A stretch of 64,000 bases of DNA from Epilithonimonas hungarica (lineage in GTDB: Bacteria > Bacteroidota > Bacteroidia > Flavobacteriales > Weeksellaceae), in the NCBI RefSeq assembly GCF_900102265.1, contig NZ_FNBH01000006.1:1-64000 (forward strand). The letters run 5' to 3'. The translations under genes were made by a program, and so were the position numbers. The notes below the pieces were generated by a model that was not told the DNA's origin, made no database searches, and was given only the letters and a program-made list of their open reading frames with translations. Shown here piece after piece: positions 42,842 to 51,745 of this stretch. Within the stretch, counting starts at the first letter, position 1. Every line of letters begins with the position of its first letter.

Positions 42842-44305
42842 TTATCTTGATGAGAAAGCAGAGTTTTCTGCATCAACATCATATTTGGGTAATTTTTTTT
42901 CATCCTCAGAAGGAGTATATTTTTTTGGCTTCATAATAAAAAATATGTCATTACTATTTTTAGATATGGATCCGAAACAAATTTTTTGATGACCAGATTT
43001 TTTACTTCCTTGATTACCACCTAAATAAACATACTTTTTCCCGTCATTATTTTCACCTACAATAATCGCAACATGTGAAAAAGTGAATACAATGATTGCT
43101 CCTACAAAAGGTTCCGATTTTTCACCATTTGTCCAACCATCCTTCCCCGTGTCCCCTCCAACCTTGGAATTATTTGCTTCTCCCCAGTCAAAAGCTCCCA
43201 CATTTCCTTTAACATTGGTGTCTTTAAAGTTTTTTGTATGCTGAAAACACCAATAAATAAAAGTGGCGCACCAAGGCTCGGAATGAACTGCAGGAGAGTA
43301 TTTTGATAAGTTAAAGTATTCTGTAATCCTCTCACTTAAGGGGGTTTCTTTTTCAACATATCCCTTATAAGTATTATATTCCTGCCATGCAACTTCTAGC
43401 CATTCTGCATTGCCTCCTGCCAGTTGTGGCACCATAATTTCTTCCCCCTTACAAGCATTTTTATCATATTTAAACCATGTTTTAAGTTTAGAAAGACCTG
43501 TTTTTCTTGCATCCCAACCATTTGGATCTACTTCTAATTTATGAGATAAAGTATATCCATTTAATATTTTACAGATCAAATAATAATAACGTTCTTCGTC
43601 ATCCTCCATTAATAAGGAAGCTTCATTTAAAGTTTTACCTAAAGCTTTGCTAAAATATTCTCTTTTAAATTTCATAGCATCTTTCTCAGCTTGAGAATAA
43701 TTTCCTCTAGGATTTTCTTTCCATGTTGGTATTTTTTTATAAATCGACCAAAACCACCCTCCACTATCTACAGCCAAATGAAGTTTGGTTGCTACTAATT
43801 CGGGATAAGTTTCAATATCTTCGGGTACTTTTTCATTATATGCTTTATAGGCGACAGGAGCACTTCCATCTCCTGTGAGTTGCTGTATTCCTCTGCCTTT
43901 ATATTTGTAGCCACTAGAAGCATGATCGCTTTTTTCTTCTCCTGCAGTTCTAAAAAAACTTGTTTCAGAATATACATTTGCAAAAAAAGCTATTTTTTGA
44001 ATACATTTATTAATAGAATATGTGCTAAACATTTTATTTAATTCTATCGTTAAATCAGCAAAACTTTCACGATCCATGTGGGTTGATTCCCAAATTTCTT
44101 CTTTTCCTCTCATATGATTAACCAAACTTCTAATATCCGTTTCAAGAAACGGTCTATCACACCAGCAAGTTTTCTCCTTTTTCGCCTCCGCCATTTCCAC
44201 CACCACAGGAACTACATCATTATCAATAACTTCCGGGGTTGTTAATTGTGATACTTTCAAACATCCTTGCTGATAGAAAATAAATTGTTTTCTCAGTTCC
44301 AACAT
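42842..44305 (-). CDS. Orphan effector module: GH19-like plus TIGR02594/CHAP-like domains
   Basis: 487 residues. The first ~42 (MLELRKQFIFYQQGCLKV ... VPVVVEMAEAK) match residues 920-960 of the 1443-residue effector; the DNA match runs 44180-44345. Next is a GH19 lysozyme-like domain (IAFFANVYSETSFFRTAG, YKYKGRGIQQLTGDG) and a cysteine amidase domain of the TIGR02594 type: AEWLEVAWQEYNTYKG, catalytic Cys346 in EPWCATFIYWC, His in TFSHVAIIVGE. The frame upstream of the Met reaches a stop at about 44393 without a good start, so it lacks the PAAR domain and is probably a reserve tip. Both catalytic centres look intact. Confidence 0.8.
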   Translation of the reverse strand: MLELRKQFIFYQQGCLKVSQLTTPEVIDNDVVPVVVEMAEAKKEKTCWCDRPFLETDIRSLVNHMRGKEEIWESTHMDRESFADLTIELNKMFSTYSINKCIQKIAFFANVYSETSFFRTAGEEKSDHASSGYKYKGRGIQQLTGDGSAPVAYKAYNEKVPEDIETYPELVATKLHLAVDSGGWFWSIYKKIPTWKENPRGNYSQAEKDAMKFKREYFSKALGKTLNEASLLMEDDEERYYYLICKILNGYTLSHKLEVDPNGWDARKTGLSKLKTWFKYDKNACKGEEIMVPQLAGGNAEWLEVAWQEYNTYKGYVEKETPLSERITEYFNLSKYSPAVHSEPWCATFIYWCFQHTKNFKDTNVKGNVGAFDWGEANNSKVGGDTGKDGWTNGEKSEPFVGAIIVFTFSHVAIIVGENNDGKKYVYLGGNQGSKKSGHQKICFGSISKNSNDIFFIMKPKKYTPSEDEKKLPKYDVDAENSAFSSR

Positions 44306-44370
44306 TTCTGCCTGTGTGAAAGGGGTTCCGTCTTGTTTATAGGCTAGTATCCTATGTGTTTTTGCTTGAT

Positions 44371-45510
44371 TTAATCTGGAGCTCCCACACTATCAAACAT
44401 ATCAGCATAGTCAACCATTGCTTTTAAGTTGGGTAGATTATAATAATTGTTTTTCTGATATTCTTGTTTTACTTTTTCCCATTCTTCTTTATCAAGATAA
44501 TCTCGATAATCTGCCAATATGGTCATTTCTCCCCAATTTTGTCCATCATGATGATATTGCTTGAATAATGAATCATATATATTTGCCAAATAAGCCAATA
44601 TTTTCATTTTTTCTTTTTCTTTAAAAATATCTTTTCTTTGATTATCAATAAGTCTCGAACTATAGTATTTTAAAGGGAGAATTTTTTGAATTTCTTTATT
44701 TTCATTAAACAAATCAGAAAATGTTGACAGCAAATTATTACATATAAATAAATTCTCTTTCTTGTTTTTATTAAATATTACATCGCCAATTTTATACTTA
44801 TCGCCCATCTCCATATTTGAATAAAAAATGTTAAGAGATTTTTTATTAGATTTTACAATGTCATCAAACCTAAATAGAACCAGTATATCATACATAAATT
44901 CTGATTCATTATTTACCAAATATGATACTCCTGATTTATCATTATTAAATAAATATTTATTAAATAATGATATTTTAAGATTTTGTTTTATTTTTTGCGA
45001 TTTTGAGTCATAAATATTCTCTAATAAAAGCATTGGTGTTACGAATTTTCTTTTCTTATCTATAAAAAGGTTCGTCAAACATAAATCATATAAATTTTCG
45101 TCTAAACTTCCCTTATACTGAACAAAATCATTTCGATTAATTATAAATATATCATCAGATGTTTCATCAATATTTATATGAAATTTTCTTTCAATAACCT
45201 CTTTAAATTTTGCATAATCTGGCTTCATATAACCATTGGATTGCAACATTTCTTCAATTAAAGGAAGTAATATATCCAAATCTTTTTTACTAAAAACATA
45301 TTCATCAGATTCCGAAATATCACCACAAGTATAGCTTCTTTGTAACTTAATTTGATTTTCAATCTCTTTCATGTTTTTATCTTTATTATCATTTTTCATA
45401 GTTGTGGTATTATCTTGTATTATACTATGATTCTCTTTGTTTTGTGAACAACTAACGCAATAGATTAGTGTAAATAATAGAAGAAAAAATTTATTGGTAT
45501 TCGTATTCAT
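44371..45510 (-). CDS. Immunity-family lipoprotein of the large effector
   Basis: 379 residues with a lipoprotein signal (MNTNTNKFFLLLFTLIYCVSCS). The domain KKDLDILLPLIEEMLQSNGYMKP and the later FNKYLFNNDKSGVSYLVNNESEF correspond to blocks of the cassette-2 and cassette-4 proteins, so all three are paralogues. It starts 4 nt after the stop of the 1443-residue effector, the normal place for a cognate immunity gene. Target site (GH19 or amidase domain) is not known. Confidence 0.72.
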   Translation of the reverse strand: MNTNTNKFFLLLFTLIYCVSCSQNKENHSIIQDNTTTMKNDNKDKNMKEIENQIKLQRSYTCGDISESDEYVFSKKDLDILLPLIEEMLQSNGYMKPDYAKFKEVIERKFHINIDETSDDIFIINRNDFVQYKGSLDENLYDLCLTNLFIDKKRKFVTPMLLLENIYDSKSQKIKQNLKISLFNKYLFNNDKSGVSYLVNNESEFMYDILVLFRFDDIVKSNKKSLNIFYSNMEMGDKYKIGDVIFNKNKKENLFICNNLLSTFSDLFNENKEIQKILPLKYYSSRLIDNQRKDIFKEKEKMKILAYLANIYDSLFKQYHHDGQNWGEMTILADYRDYLDKEEWEKVKQEYQKNNYYNLPNLKAMVDYADMFDSVGAPD

Positions 45511-45514
45511 CTGT

Positions 45515-48500
45515 TTATCTTTTTATTATATCAATTTTATATGCTGAACTACTCGTCCATTTCATTAATTTATCTACTTTTGAATAATGAAGCATGGGAG
45601 TATAAAATCTACAACTAGTTAAGCTATCTGTACCACCACTTTTATTTTTCTTTGTGAGAGCATGTGAGAGTAGATGACTTGAAAGTCTTTTCCACTTTAG
45701 CTTAGTAACACCTCGCATTCTTATAGACTTATCCAATCCAATAGGTTTTTCAGTTGAAGATATAGCCTCTATTGTTGAAACCACGTCGTTTTCTTCATCG
45801 TAATCTATAATAACTCCAGTGTGTCCCATTCCGCCACTTAAATTCTTCCATATAAAAATATCTCCTATTTGCGGCTTGTAACTTAGATTATCATGTTTTA
45901 CTAAATAGCTTGCACTATCTTGAGCATAATCGTAAAGCACAGCAGTTCCTGCTGCCCATCCTTTTGAACACCATTCTATTTTTGCTAAATATCTACATAT
46001 AAGTTCAGAACAATCCATTGTATTTTCACCATTAGCCAACGTTCTGTTTTGATCATTTTCATAAGGAACTTTATATACCACACCATTAGCTACATCATCT
46101 TGAGAAATGGCTTTTGTTAAAAGCCATTCAATGCCCTCCTTAATTTTCAAATCAGAATTTTCTAAACTTAAAGAAGTTACCGTATCGTTTTTTCCACATT
46201 CATCAACCTTGAAAATTTTCTTGGTACCGATTTCATAAGTATATTCTTTGTTTTTATAAGTATATTTCCCTCCTTGGTATGAGCCTCTCCTCTTATCTCT
46301 TGATTTAGTCTTTGAATTTATATTATCAACTAAATCATTTATTACTTTTAATTCATCTGTTCCTGCAGTAACAATTTCATTTAAGTTTTTGTCTATCCAA
46401 AAACCTATTCCGGATAAAACTGCATATTTTTCTTCTGCCAATTTTTCAGGGTGCTCTTCCAAATAATTTCCATCCAATGCTACAAATTTTTCTTTTGGTA
46501 ATCCTAACTCTTCTCTATGCTTATTATAAAATTTTTGAAACCCTTCATAGTTATTTCTACCTGTTATCATGATAAAGCCTCTTCCTCTGAAAACATAACC
46601 ATCCTCAGTCCCCACTCTATTTCCATTTTTATTACCATAAGCATTGATCCCAATGGCTCTATCATTATGTGCATCTCGTCTGCATCTTTCTACATTTCCA
46701 CTATAATATGATAAATCACTATTTAAAAGAGTTTCATATTTATAGTTTAAACTTTCAGTTAATGTCACTAAATCTGTTTCCGTTCTTACTTGAGCAAAAA
46801 AATGGGCTTTGCGCTTACATGTATTTATTTGAAACTTCTCAAAATACTCGTTAATATATGGTAAACATTTTTCCATAAGTGATTTACTACCATTAAAAAA
46901 AACTTGCTGTAGCTCTGGTAGAGTTATTTTAGTTCTACATCTTTGGCATTCTCCTCCTTCTGTTTTCGCCTCCGCCATTTCCACCACCACAGGAACTACA
47001 TCATTTTCTATGGCTTCCGGGGTTGTTAATTGTGATACTTTCAAACATCCTTGCTGATAGAAAATAAATTGTTTTCTCAGTTCCAACATTTCTGCCTGTG
47101 TGAAAGGGGTTCCGTCTTGTTTGTAAGCTTTTATACCCAACTTTTCCATATCTTCTGTTCTTACTAGATCGGCCGGAAGAGTATCATTAATAGTAACCTG
47201 TATTTTATCTGCTTTCCATATCTTTTTGTTAGGATCAGCAGGATCTTTCAGTTGTCGGGAAACCTGGGCAATGTAATAATCAAAATTCTTTGGTGGCGTC
47301 TTCCATTCTTCTTTTGCAGTGAAGGAAACTTCCAACAAACCATCTTTGCCTACTTTTTCTTCGTTGTAGCTCTGTTTGCTTTCGTGGGTGTAAATGATGT
47401 GATTCACTTCATTCATCCCTTCTTTAGGAACTTCTTTAAAAACATCTACTTTCAATGTTTCCTCCTGCATATTTACAGTATGCACCCAAAGTTTGTGGGT
47501 TTTCCCGTAGAATGTTTGTGTACGCTGAATGTCTTTTCCGTCTTCCGTAGAAAAAATGATGGAAACTATTTTCTGTTCTGTAGTAAGAGTAAGTTCTTCA
47601 TTAGGTTCTAAAACTTCCAATAGAGTGGTACCACGCTGTATTGTAACCGATTTTGTTCCTTCAATGGAAAGATTGGAAGGAAAAATAATATCTCCTGTAG
47701 AGGCAATCTGCGGTTCTATGGTAAAAACCAACCTGTATTGCGGATTGGGATTATCTGCGGTTTTGGGGATGGCTTTTTCTATTTTTTCTTTATAGGTTGC
47801 ATTTGTGGTAATTTGGAAGGATGCTTTACCCTCACTGTTCAGCGTTACCGGTTTTTCTTCCAGCATATATTTTGCAGGTTCTTGATAAAAACCATCTTCT
47901 TGTCCTTTTACCCAAATTTTCACTTTCAGGGCTTGGTTTTGCAGTCCGTCAATCTCTAAAAATCCGTAGGTCTCTTCTTCATAGCCGGTTTCGGTTCTTT
48001 TTATTCCTGTTCCATAAGCCCAAAGCGCTCGTTTTAGCTTTGGATGAGCCACTTTTATTTTAGTTTCCGTTACTTTTGGATCAGTATGTTGTCCTTCCAT
48101 GTGAGCAGAAATGGTAAATTCTCCCAATTCGGTAAAAGTAAGTGTACCATCTCCGTTATTGGTAACTCCTTGCGGTACTTCTACTCTTATGGTTTCTCCG
48201 CTTACTAGTGGAGATATTCTTGCGGTGGCTGTATATTTTACTTTTGTTCCCTGCGGTACTGTAGTTGCAGGAATTGCAAGTTGATCTATGGAATTCCTGA
48301 TAACCTCAAAATTGAAGCAGTCTCCTCCGCTGAATTGCGGTTCTTTTCCTGCTCCTAAAGGATTTGCATAGGCTTCTATGGAATATTTCCCAAAATAGTT
48401 ACCGTTTATAAGACCTGCATCACGGAAAAGAAATTCATCTATTCGTTTATTTATTTTTAAGGCTTTGAATGAAGCTGAATTTTCAAGAGCCCGTAATCTA

Positions 48501-49846
48501 CCGGTTCCTTCTTTTTTCAGATACCAGTTCACAGTTTTAAAAGCACCATCGGGGATGTATATTGCATTAAAACCTTTTACCCAAACAGAAAAATTGTCAT
48601 TATATCTTAGTAAGGAACTCCCATGATCTATGGTTTCTATCCCTAAAGTACTTTTAATTTCTATTGTTGCCGTTTCCGGCTTGGTTTCATTAGGGTTAGT
48701 AAACGCTTCTATGATATATTTCCCTTTGTTTTTAAAGGTTACTAAGATTCCCGAGGGGGATGATATTACAGACACTATGTTGGGAGAAGTAGTTCCTGCA
48801 AAAGTATTGTGCAAAATATTATTTCCTTCTTTTATTCTCCAATAGGCAGAAGGAATAACTGAAGTTTGTATTGATTTATTTAAAATTCTGCCTTGCTCTA
48901 ATGGAGATCCAACCTTACGTTCAAGAGATACCGGAACGGGAATATTGATAATAGAAGAGGCAGGAATGGTTATTTTTTTTACAAAGTCTTTTACAACTTC
49001 TATATCAAGGGTGCATTTGGCATCTCCGGGTTTTCCTCCGTAAGCTTCAATCTTGTATTTTCCTTCTTCCAAATTTTGAAAAACTTTATCCAAATCCTGA
49101 TTAAATGTAGCTCCTAATCCAATAAAAGTTTTCACTTTATCTTTTACGCCTTCTCCTTTAAAAAGTGTCCAAATAATTTTTGTAACCTCTCCTTTGAAAT
49201 TTGCTTTTAATGTAAGTTTCGGAGTAAGGATATTAAAATTTGAAAACGGACTCCATGAATTATTTGCCTGCTGAATATAATAGTACGTATCTTTTAGTTC
49301 TGTAATAGGAATCGGGGAAATCATTGAAATAGAACTTACGGATACTTTGGTTTTATCAGCAAGATCTTTAGTTTCCCATTGTGGAGAAGCATTGGCTACG
49401 GAAAATTCATCCGCTTCTTTTACATCGATTTGAGATGCGTTGTTGGATTGTCCTGTCGTTGCAAACTGAATAGTACCCGGAACTCCATATCCTGGGCAAG
49501 TGCCGGTCGATACATCCAAAAGTACCTTCATACTCTTATTGAATTCTACATTTTCATAATAGTCTTTGTATTTTATACTGCATTTCGCTTTACAAGGAGA
49601 ATATCCCGTAGATGTATTTTTAGGATCTTGACACATTACAAAACCTTGACCATTATTAAAATTTTCAGCTTTGTCATCTAAATAGGTAGCGATAGGTTTT
49701 TCCTGAGCAAAATATTTATTTTTACCTAATTTTTTTTTCTGGCTTGTGACTTTTATAGGTACTGCGGTTCCTTTATTTTTAATTACCTGTGCACTAGAAC
49801 AAAACGCTTTTGCACCTTCTACGATGATATATCCTTTTTTTGCCAT
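45515..49846 (-). CDS. T6SS effector: PAAR-like DUF4280, Ig-like linker, GH19 and NlpC/CHAP-like domains
   Basis: 1443 residues. Residues 1 to ~130 are a DUF4280 PAAR-like domain with paired Cys (EGAKAFCSS, VMCQDPKN, SPCKAKCSI, GTCPGYGVPG), which would cap the VgrG spike. Residues ~190-900 are beta-rich Ig-like repeats (V-x-E-A-F/Y-x-N-P strands). Residues ~905-960 are the exchange point shared with the orphan module. Residues ~965-1180 are GH19-like (AHFFAQVRTETDLVTLTESL, YVFRGRGFIMITGRNNY). Residues ~1220-1400 are a cysteine amidase fold: Cys1279 in MDCSELICRYL and His1342 in MGHTGVIIDY. It should be delivered to the rival's periplasm and cut both glycan and peptide bonds of peptidoglycan. 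Confidence 0.85.
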   Translation of the reverse strand: MAKKGYIIVEGAKAFCSSAQVIKNKGTAVPIKVTSQKKKLGKNKYFAQEKPIATYLDDKAENFNNGQGFVMCQDPKNTSTGYSPCKAKCSIKYKDYYENVEFNKSMKVLLDVSTGTCPGYGVPGTIQFATTGQSNNASQIDVKEADEFSVANASPQWETKDLADKTKVSVSSISMISPIPITELKDTYYYIQQANNSWSPFSNFNILTPKLTLKANFKGEVTKIIWTLFKGEGVKDKVKTFIGLGATFNQDLDKVFQNLEEGKYKIEAYGGKPGDAKCTLDIEVVKDFVKKITIPASSIINIPVPVSLERKVGSPLEQGRILNKSIQTSVIPSAYWRIKEGNNILHNTFAGTTSPNIVSVISSPSGILVTFKNKGKYIIEAFTNPNETKPETATIEIKSTLGIETIDHGSSLLRYNDNFSVWVKGFNAIYIPDGAFKTVNWYLKKEGTGRLRALENSASFKALKINKRIDEFLFRDAGLINGNYFGKYSIEAYANPLGAGKEPQFSGGDCFNFEVIRNSIDQLAIPATTVPQGTKVKYTATARISPLVSGETIRVEVPQGVTNNGDGTLTFTELGEFTISAHMEGQHTDPKVTETKIKVAHPKLKRALWAYGTGIKRTETGYEEETYGFLEIDGLQNQALKVKIWVKGQEDGFYQEPAKYMLEEKPVTLNSEGKASFQITTNATYKEKIEKAIPKTADNPNPQYRLVFTIEPQIASTGDIIFPSNLSIEGTKSVTIQRGTTLLEVLEPNEELTLTTEQKIVSIIFSTEDGKDIQRTQTFYGKTHKLWVHTVNMQEETLKVDVFKEVPKEGMNEVNHIIYTHESKQSYNEEKVGKDGLLEVSFTAKEEWKTPPKNFDYYIAQVSRQLKDPADPNKKIWKADKIQVTINDTLPADLVRTEDMEKLGIKAYKQDGTPFTQAEMLELRKQFIFYQQGCLKVSQLTTPEAIENDVVPVVVEMAEAKTEGGECQRCRTKITLPELQQVFFNGSKSLMEKCLPYINEYFEKFQINTCKRKAHFFAQVRTETDLVTLTESLNYKYETLLNSDLSYYSGNVERCRRDAHNDRAIGINAYGNKNGNRVGTEDGYVFRGRGFIMITGRNNYEGFQKFYNKHREELGLPKEKFVALDGNYLEEHPEKLAEEKYAVLSGIGFWIDKNLNEIVTAGTDELKVINDLVDNINSKTKSRDKRRGSYQGGKYTYKNKEYTYEIGTKKIFKVDECGKNDTVTSLSLENSDLKIKEGIEWLLTKAISQDDVANGVVYKVPYENDQNRTLANGENTMDCSELICRYLAKIEWCSKGWAAGTAVLYDYAQDSASYLVKHDNLSYKPQIGDIFIWKNLSGGMGHTGVIIDYDEENDVVSTIEAISSTEKPIGLDKSIRMRGVTKLKWKRLSSHLLSHALTKKNKSGGTDSLTSCRFYTPMLHYSKVDKLMKWTSSSAYKIDIIKR

Positions 49847-49973
49847 TTTCTTTGTGTTTTTTTATGTTTATAGCCCTCTTACTACTGTCAAAATCCTCTA
49901 ATAAGTAGCATAAAAATTTTAAAATAATATTTCATTATTAAGGTCTAGATCCTATTAGTCTATTGTCAATCTT

Positions 49974-50363
49974 TCATTTTATAAATCTCATAATAGCCAA
50001 ATATAATGCGCAAATGCATAGCGAACATGTAAAAGAAGATTTTAATAAAACTGCTTTAATAATTTCACCTTCCGTAAAAGTAGACCAGCAAGCATGTCTA
50101 TTTGTAAATTCATTTTTATTAATAAAAATCCAAAATATAAACACCATTAATAGAATCAAATAAATGATACATTTTTTATTTACTAAGCTCAAACAAAAAA
50201 CCAAAATAAACTGAATCGGCATAAAGAATAAAAATCCCTCCAGCAAAGAACTTTTTCCGTCTATACAAGATGTTCCATCAGGCAAAAAAACAGCCATTTG
50301 TAAACCTCCGATTATTACAGATATTAAGCTTATTATTAGTGCTTTTTTTATTTTGCTCATCAT
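49974..50363 (-). CDS. Membrane protein, putative immunity
   Basis: 129 residues with about four hydrophobic helices (ALIISLISVIIGGLQMAVFL, EGFLFFMPIQFILVFCLSLV, CIIYLILLMVFIFWIFI, CSLCICALYLAIM). Its ATG overlaps the TGA of an effector C-terminal remnant (ATGA). No family recognised; the overlap and the T6SS setting suggest an immunity protein whose toxin has been lost. The spacer 49847-49973 towards the large effector shows nothing. Confidence 0.55.
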   Translation of the reverse strand: MMSKIKKALIISLISVIIGGLQMAVFLPDGTSCIDGKSSLLEGFLFFMPIQFILVFCLSLVNKKCIIYLILLMVFIFWIFINKNEFTNRHACWSTFTEGEIIKAVLLKSSFTCSLCICALYLAIMRFIK

Positions 50364-50511
50364 TTAATTGGTATATATTTATCATATGTAGAAGGTACTC
50401 CAACTGGCCAAGTTCCTGCTTTTACACCATTTAATGCTCCAGTTGAATTCCATAATGCATGATCCCCATCTTGCCAAAATTTAGCACCAATTTGTTTACT
50501 GTTTTTTATTT
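50360..50511 (-). pseudogene. C-terminal remnant of an effector related to the DUF4280 effector at 55970
   Basis: About 48 codons read QIGAKFWQDGDHALWNSTG ... GTWPVGVPSTYDKY and end in TGA. The G-A-K-F-W-x-D-G-D block parallels GARFWDGVDFLAWG in the 406-residue effector (its residues 273-286). Nothing upstream encodes the rest. It therefore looks like the stump of a deleted toxin left beside its immunity gene. Confidence 0.6.
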
Positions 50512-50823
50512 CTAAAAACAATTAGAATAGAAAACACTAATAAAAGTGATACAGTAAGAGAATAAAAAATAATTTGGTGGAAAGGGCTCTTTAAATTTGG
50601 AAATATAATTTTTAAATTGAGAAATACTTTTTTCTTCTTCAAAGGCAATTGAGATATAAATCAGTTTATTTGAAATATTGTAAATCTTTAACCTAGAGAA
50701 AGTAATATTTTCATTTTTAAAAAAAATGCTAATCGTATCAGGATTAATATCTTTTACAAGGTAATATAATTCGCTTGACAAATAAAAATGACACCAAAAT
50801 TTTTTAGTAAATAAATTAAACAT
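50512..50823 (-). CDS. Small hypothetical protein, possible immunity
   Basis: 103 residues, Phe/Ile/Lys-rich, with one hydrophobic segment near the C-terminus (YFLFSYCITFISVFYS). No family recognised. It starts 8 nt after the end of a disrupted gene with a glycine-rich C-terminus, so it may be its orphaned partner. Base composition is the low-GC type seen in all immunity candidates here. Confidence 0.45.
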   Translation of the reverse strand: MFNLFTKKFWCHFYLSSELYYLVKDINPDTISIFFKNENITFSRLKIYNISNKLIYISIAFEEEKSISQFKNYISKFKEPFPPNYFLFSYCITFISVFYSNCF

Positions 50824-50831
50824 AATTTCTT

Positions 50832-51179
50832 CTAATTTTCATCAATATGATCCGCTACCCAATCTGCTCCAAAATAGCCAGCTGTTCCAAATATTAGTGC
50901 TCCTACAGCACCTGTAATCAGCGCATCAGGACCTGTTTCTATTCCAACTGCCGCACCGCCAATAGGAAATCCAAATAGATGTTATCCGTAGGATATGAAC
51001 TGTCATAAGTTCTGTCAAAGACCCATATTAGAGATTTTTCTTTTATGCTGACAAATACTGAAAACAAAACTTGTAATTAGTTCTTTTTTCTCTTGAAAGT
51101 TAACACTTACGTTTTGCTTTACCTTGTAAAGCATAGCGGTTTCTGTATATTTTTGACTTGGTTTTATTTGAGTATCCAT
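50832..51179 (-). pseudogene. Disrupted small gene with glycine-rich hydrophobic C-terminus
   Basis: An ATG at 51179 opens 54 codons (MDTQIKPSQKYTETAMLYKV ... ELITSFVFS). Continuation in a second frame reads SIKEKSLIWVFDRTYDSSYP, and in a third IGGAAVGIETGPDALITG followed by FGADWVADHIDEN and TAG at 50832. At least two frame changes are therefore needed to read it through. The A-D-W-V-A-D-x-I ending is common at the C-termini of Bacteroidetes polymorphic-toxin proteins. Homopolymer counts here were made by eye. Confidence 0.5.
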
Positions 51180-51194
51180 TTAAAAAAATTAATT

Positions 51195-51674
51195 TTAATT
51201 TTTACAATTGTTTACGATAACTTCTTCCGGCAAGTCATAAAAGTAAATTTTCTCAATTGTTCCTTTGTTACACTTTTGAACATAGTAGTTAGCGATATAA
51301 TCTTCTTTATAATGTGAAATTTCTTCACTTGAAAACCCTCCGGTATCTTCCTTGTTTTTCATAAAGTAAGAAGTGTTATTTGTTTTTTTGTAAAAAACAA
51401 AGTCAACAGAAGTAATATTTTTTTGCATTAATATCTTCTCATGCTTCAACCTACTTTTCACATAATTTACTATGTCATACTTCAACGAATCTTTCACAGA
51501 ATTGGGATTATTAATTAAAATGTAATACGAAGTCTTTACAGAGTCCTTATAGTAATCATTTGTAAAAGTTAATTTATCTAAAGAGATAAATTCAACCCTC
51601 TTATCATCACAACCCATGATAATAAAACACAAAATGAAAATTGCGAGAATTTTTATAAATTTTAAATGCTTCAT
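51195..51674 (-). CDS. Lipoprotein, putative immunity for the DUF3289 effector
   Basis: 159 residues with a lipoprotein signal (MKHLKFIKILAIFILCFIIMGCDD). Mature part with several beta-strand-like stretches (KTSYYILINNP, SVDFVFYKKTN); no family recognised. It is the first gene after the DUF3289 effector, 71 nt from its end. Periplasmic or membrane-attached location and gene order suggest immunity; this is inference. Confidence 0.55.
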   Translation of the reverse strand: MKHLKFIKILAIFILCFIIMGCDDKRVEFISLDKLTFTNDYYKDSVKTSYYILINNPNSVKDSLKYDIVNYVKSRLKHEKILMQKNITSVDFVFYKKTNNTSYFMKNKEDTGGFSSEEISHYKEDYIANYYVQKCNKGTIEKIYFYDLPEEVIVNNCKN

Positions 51675-51745
51675 TATTTATTTTTTATAAAGTGTTTGAA
51701 TAGGTAGTTATACCTATTTTTCTTTAGAGAATCAATTTGAAAAAA

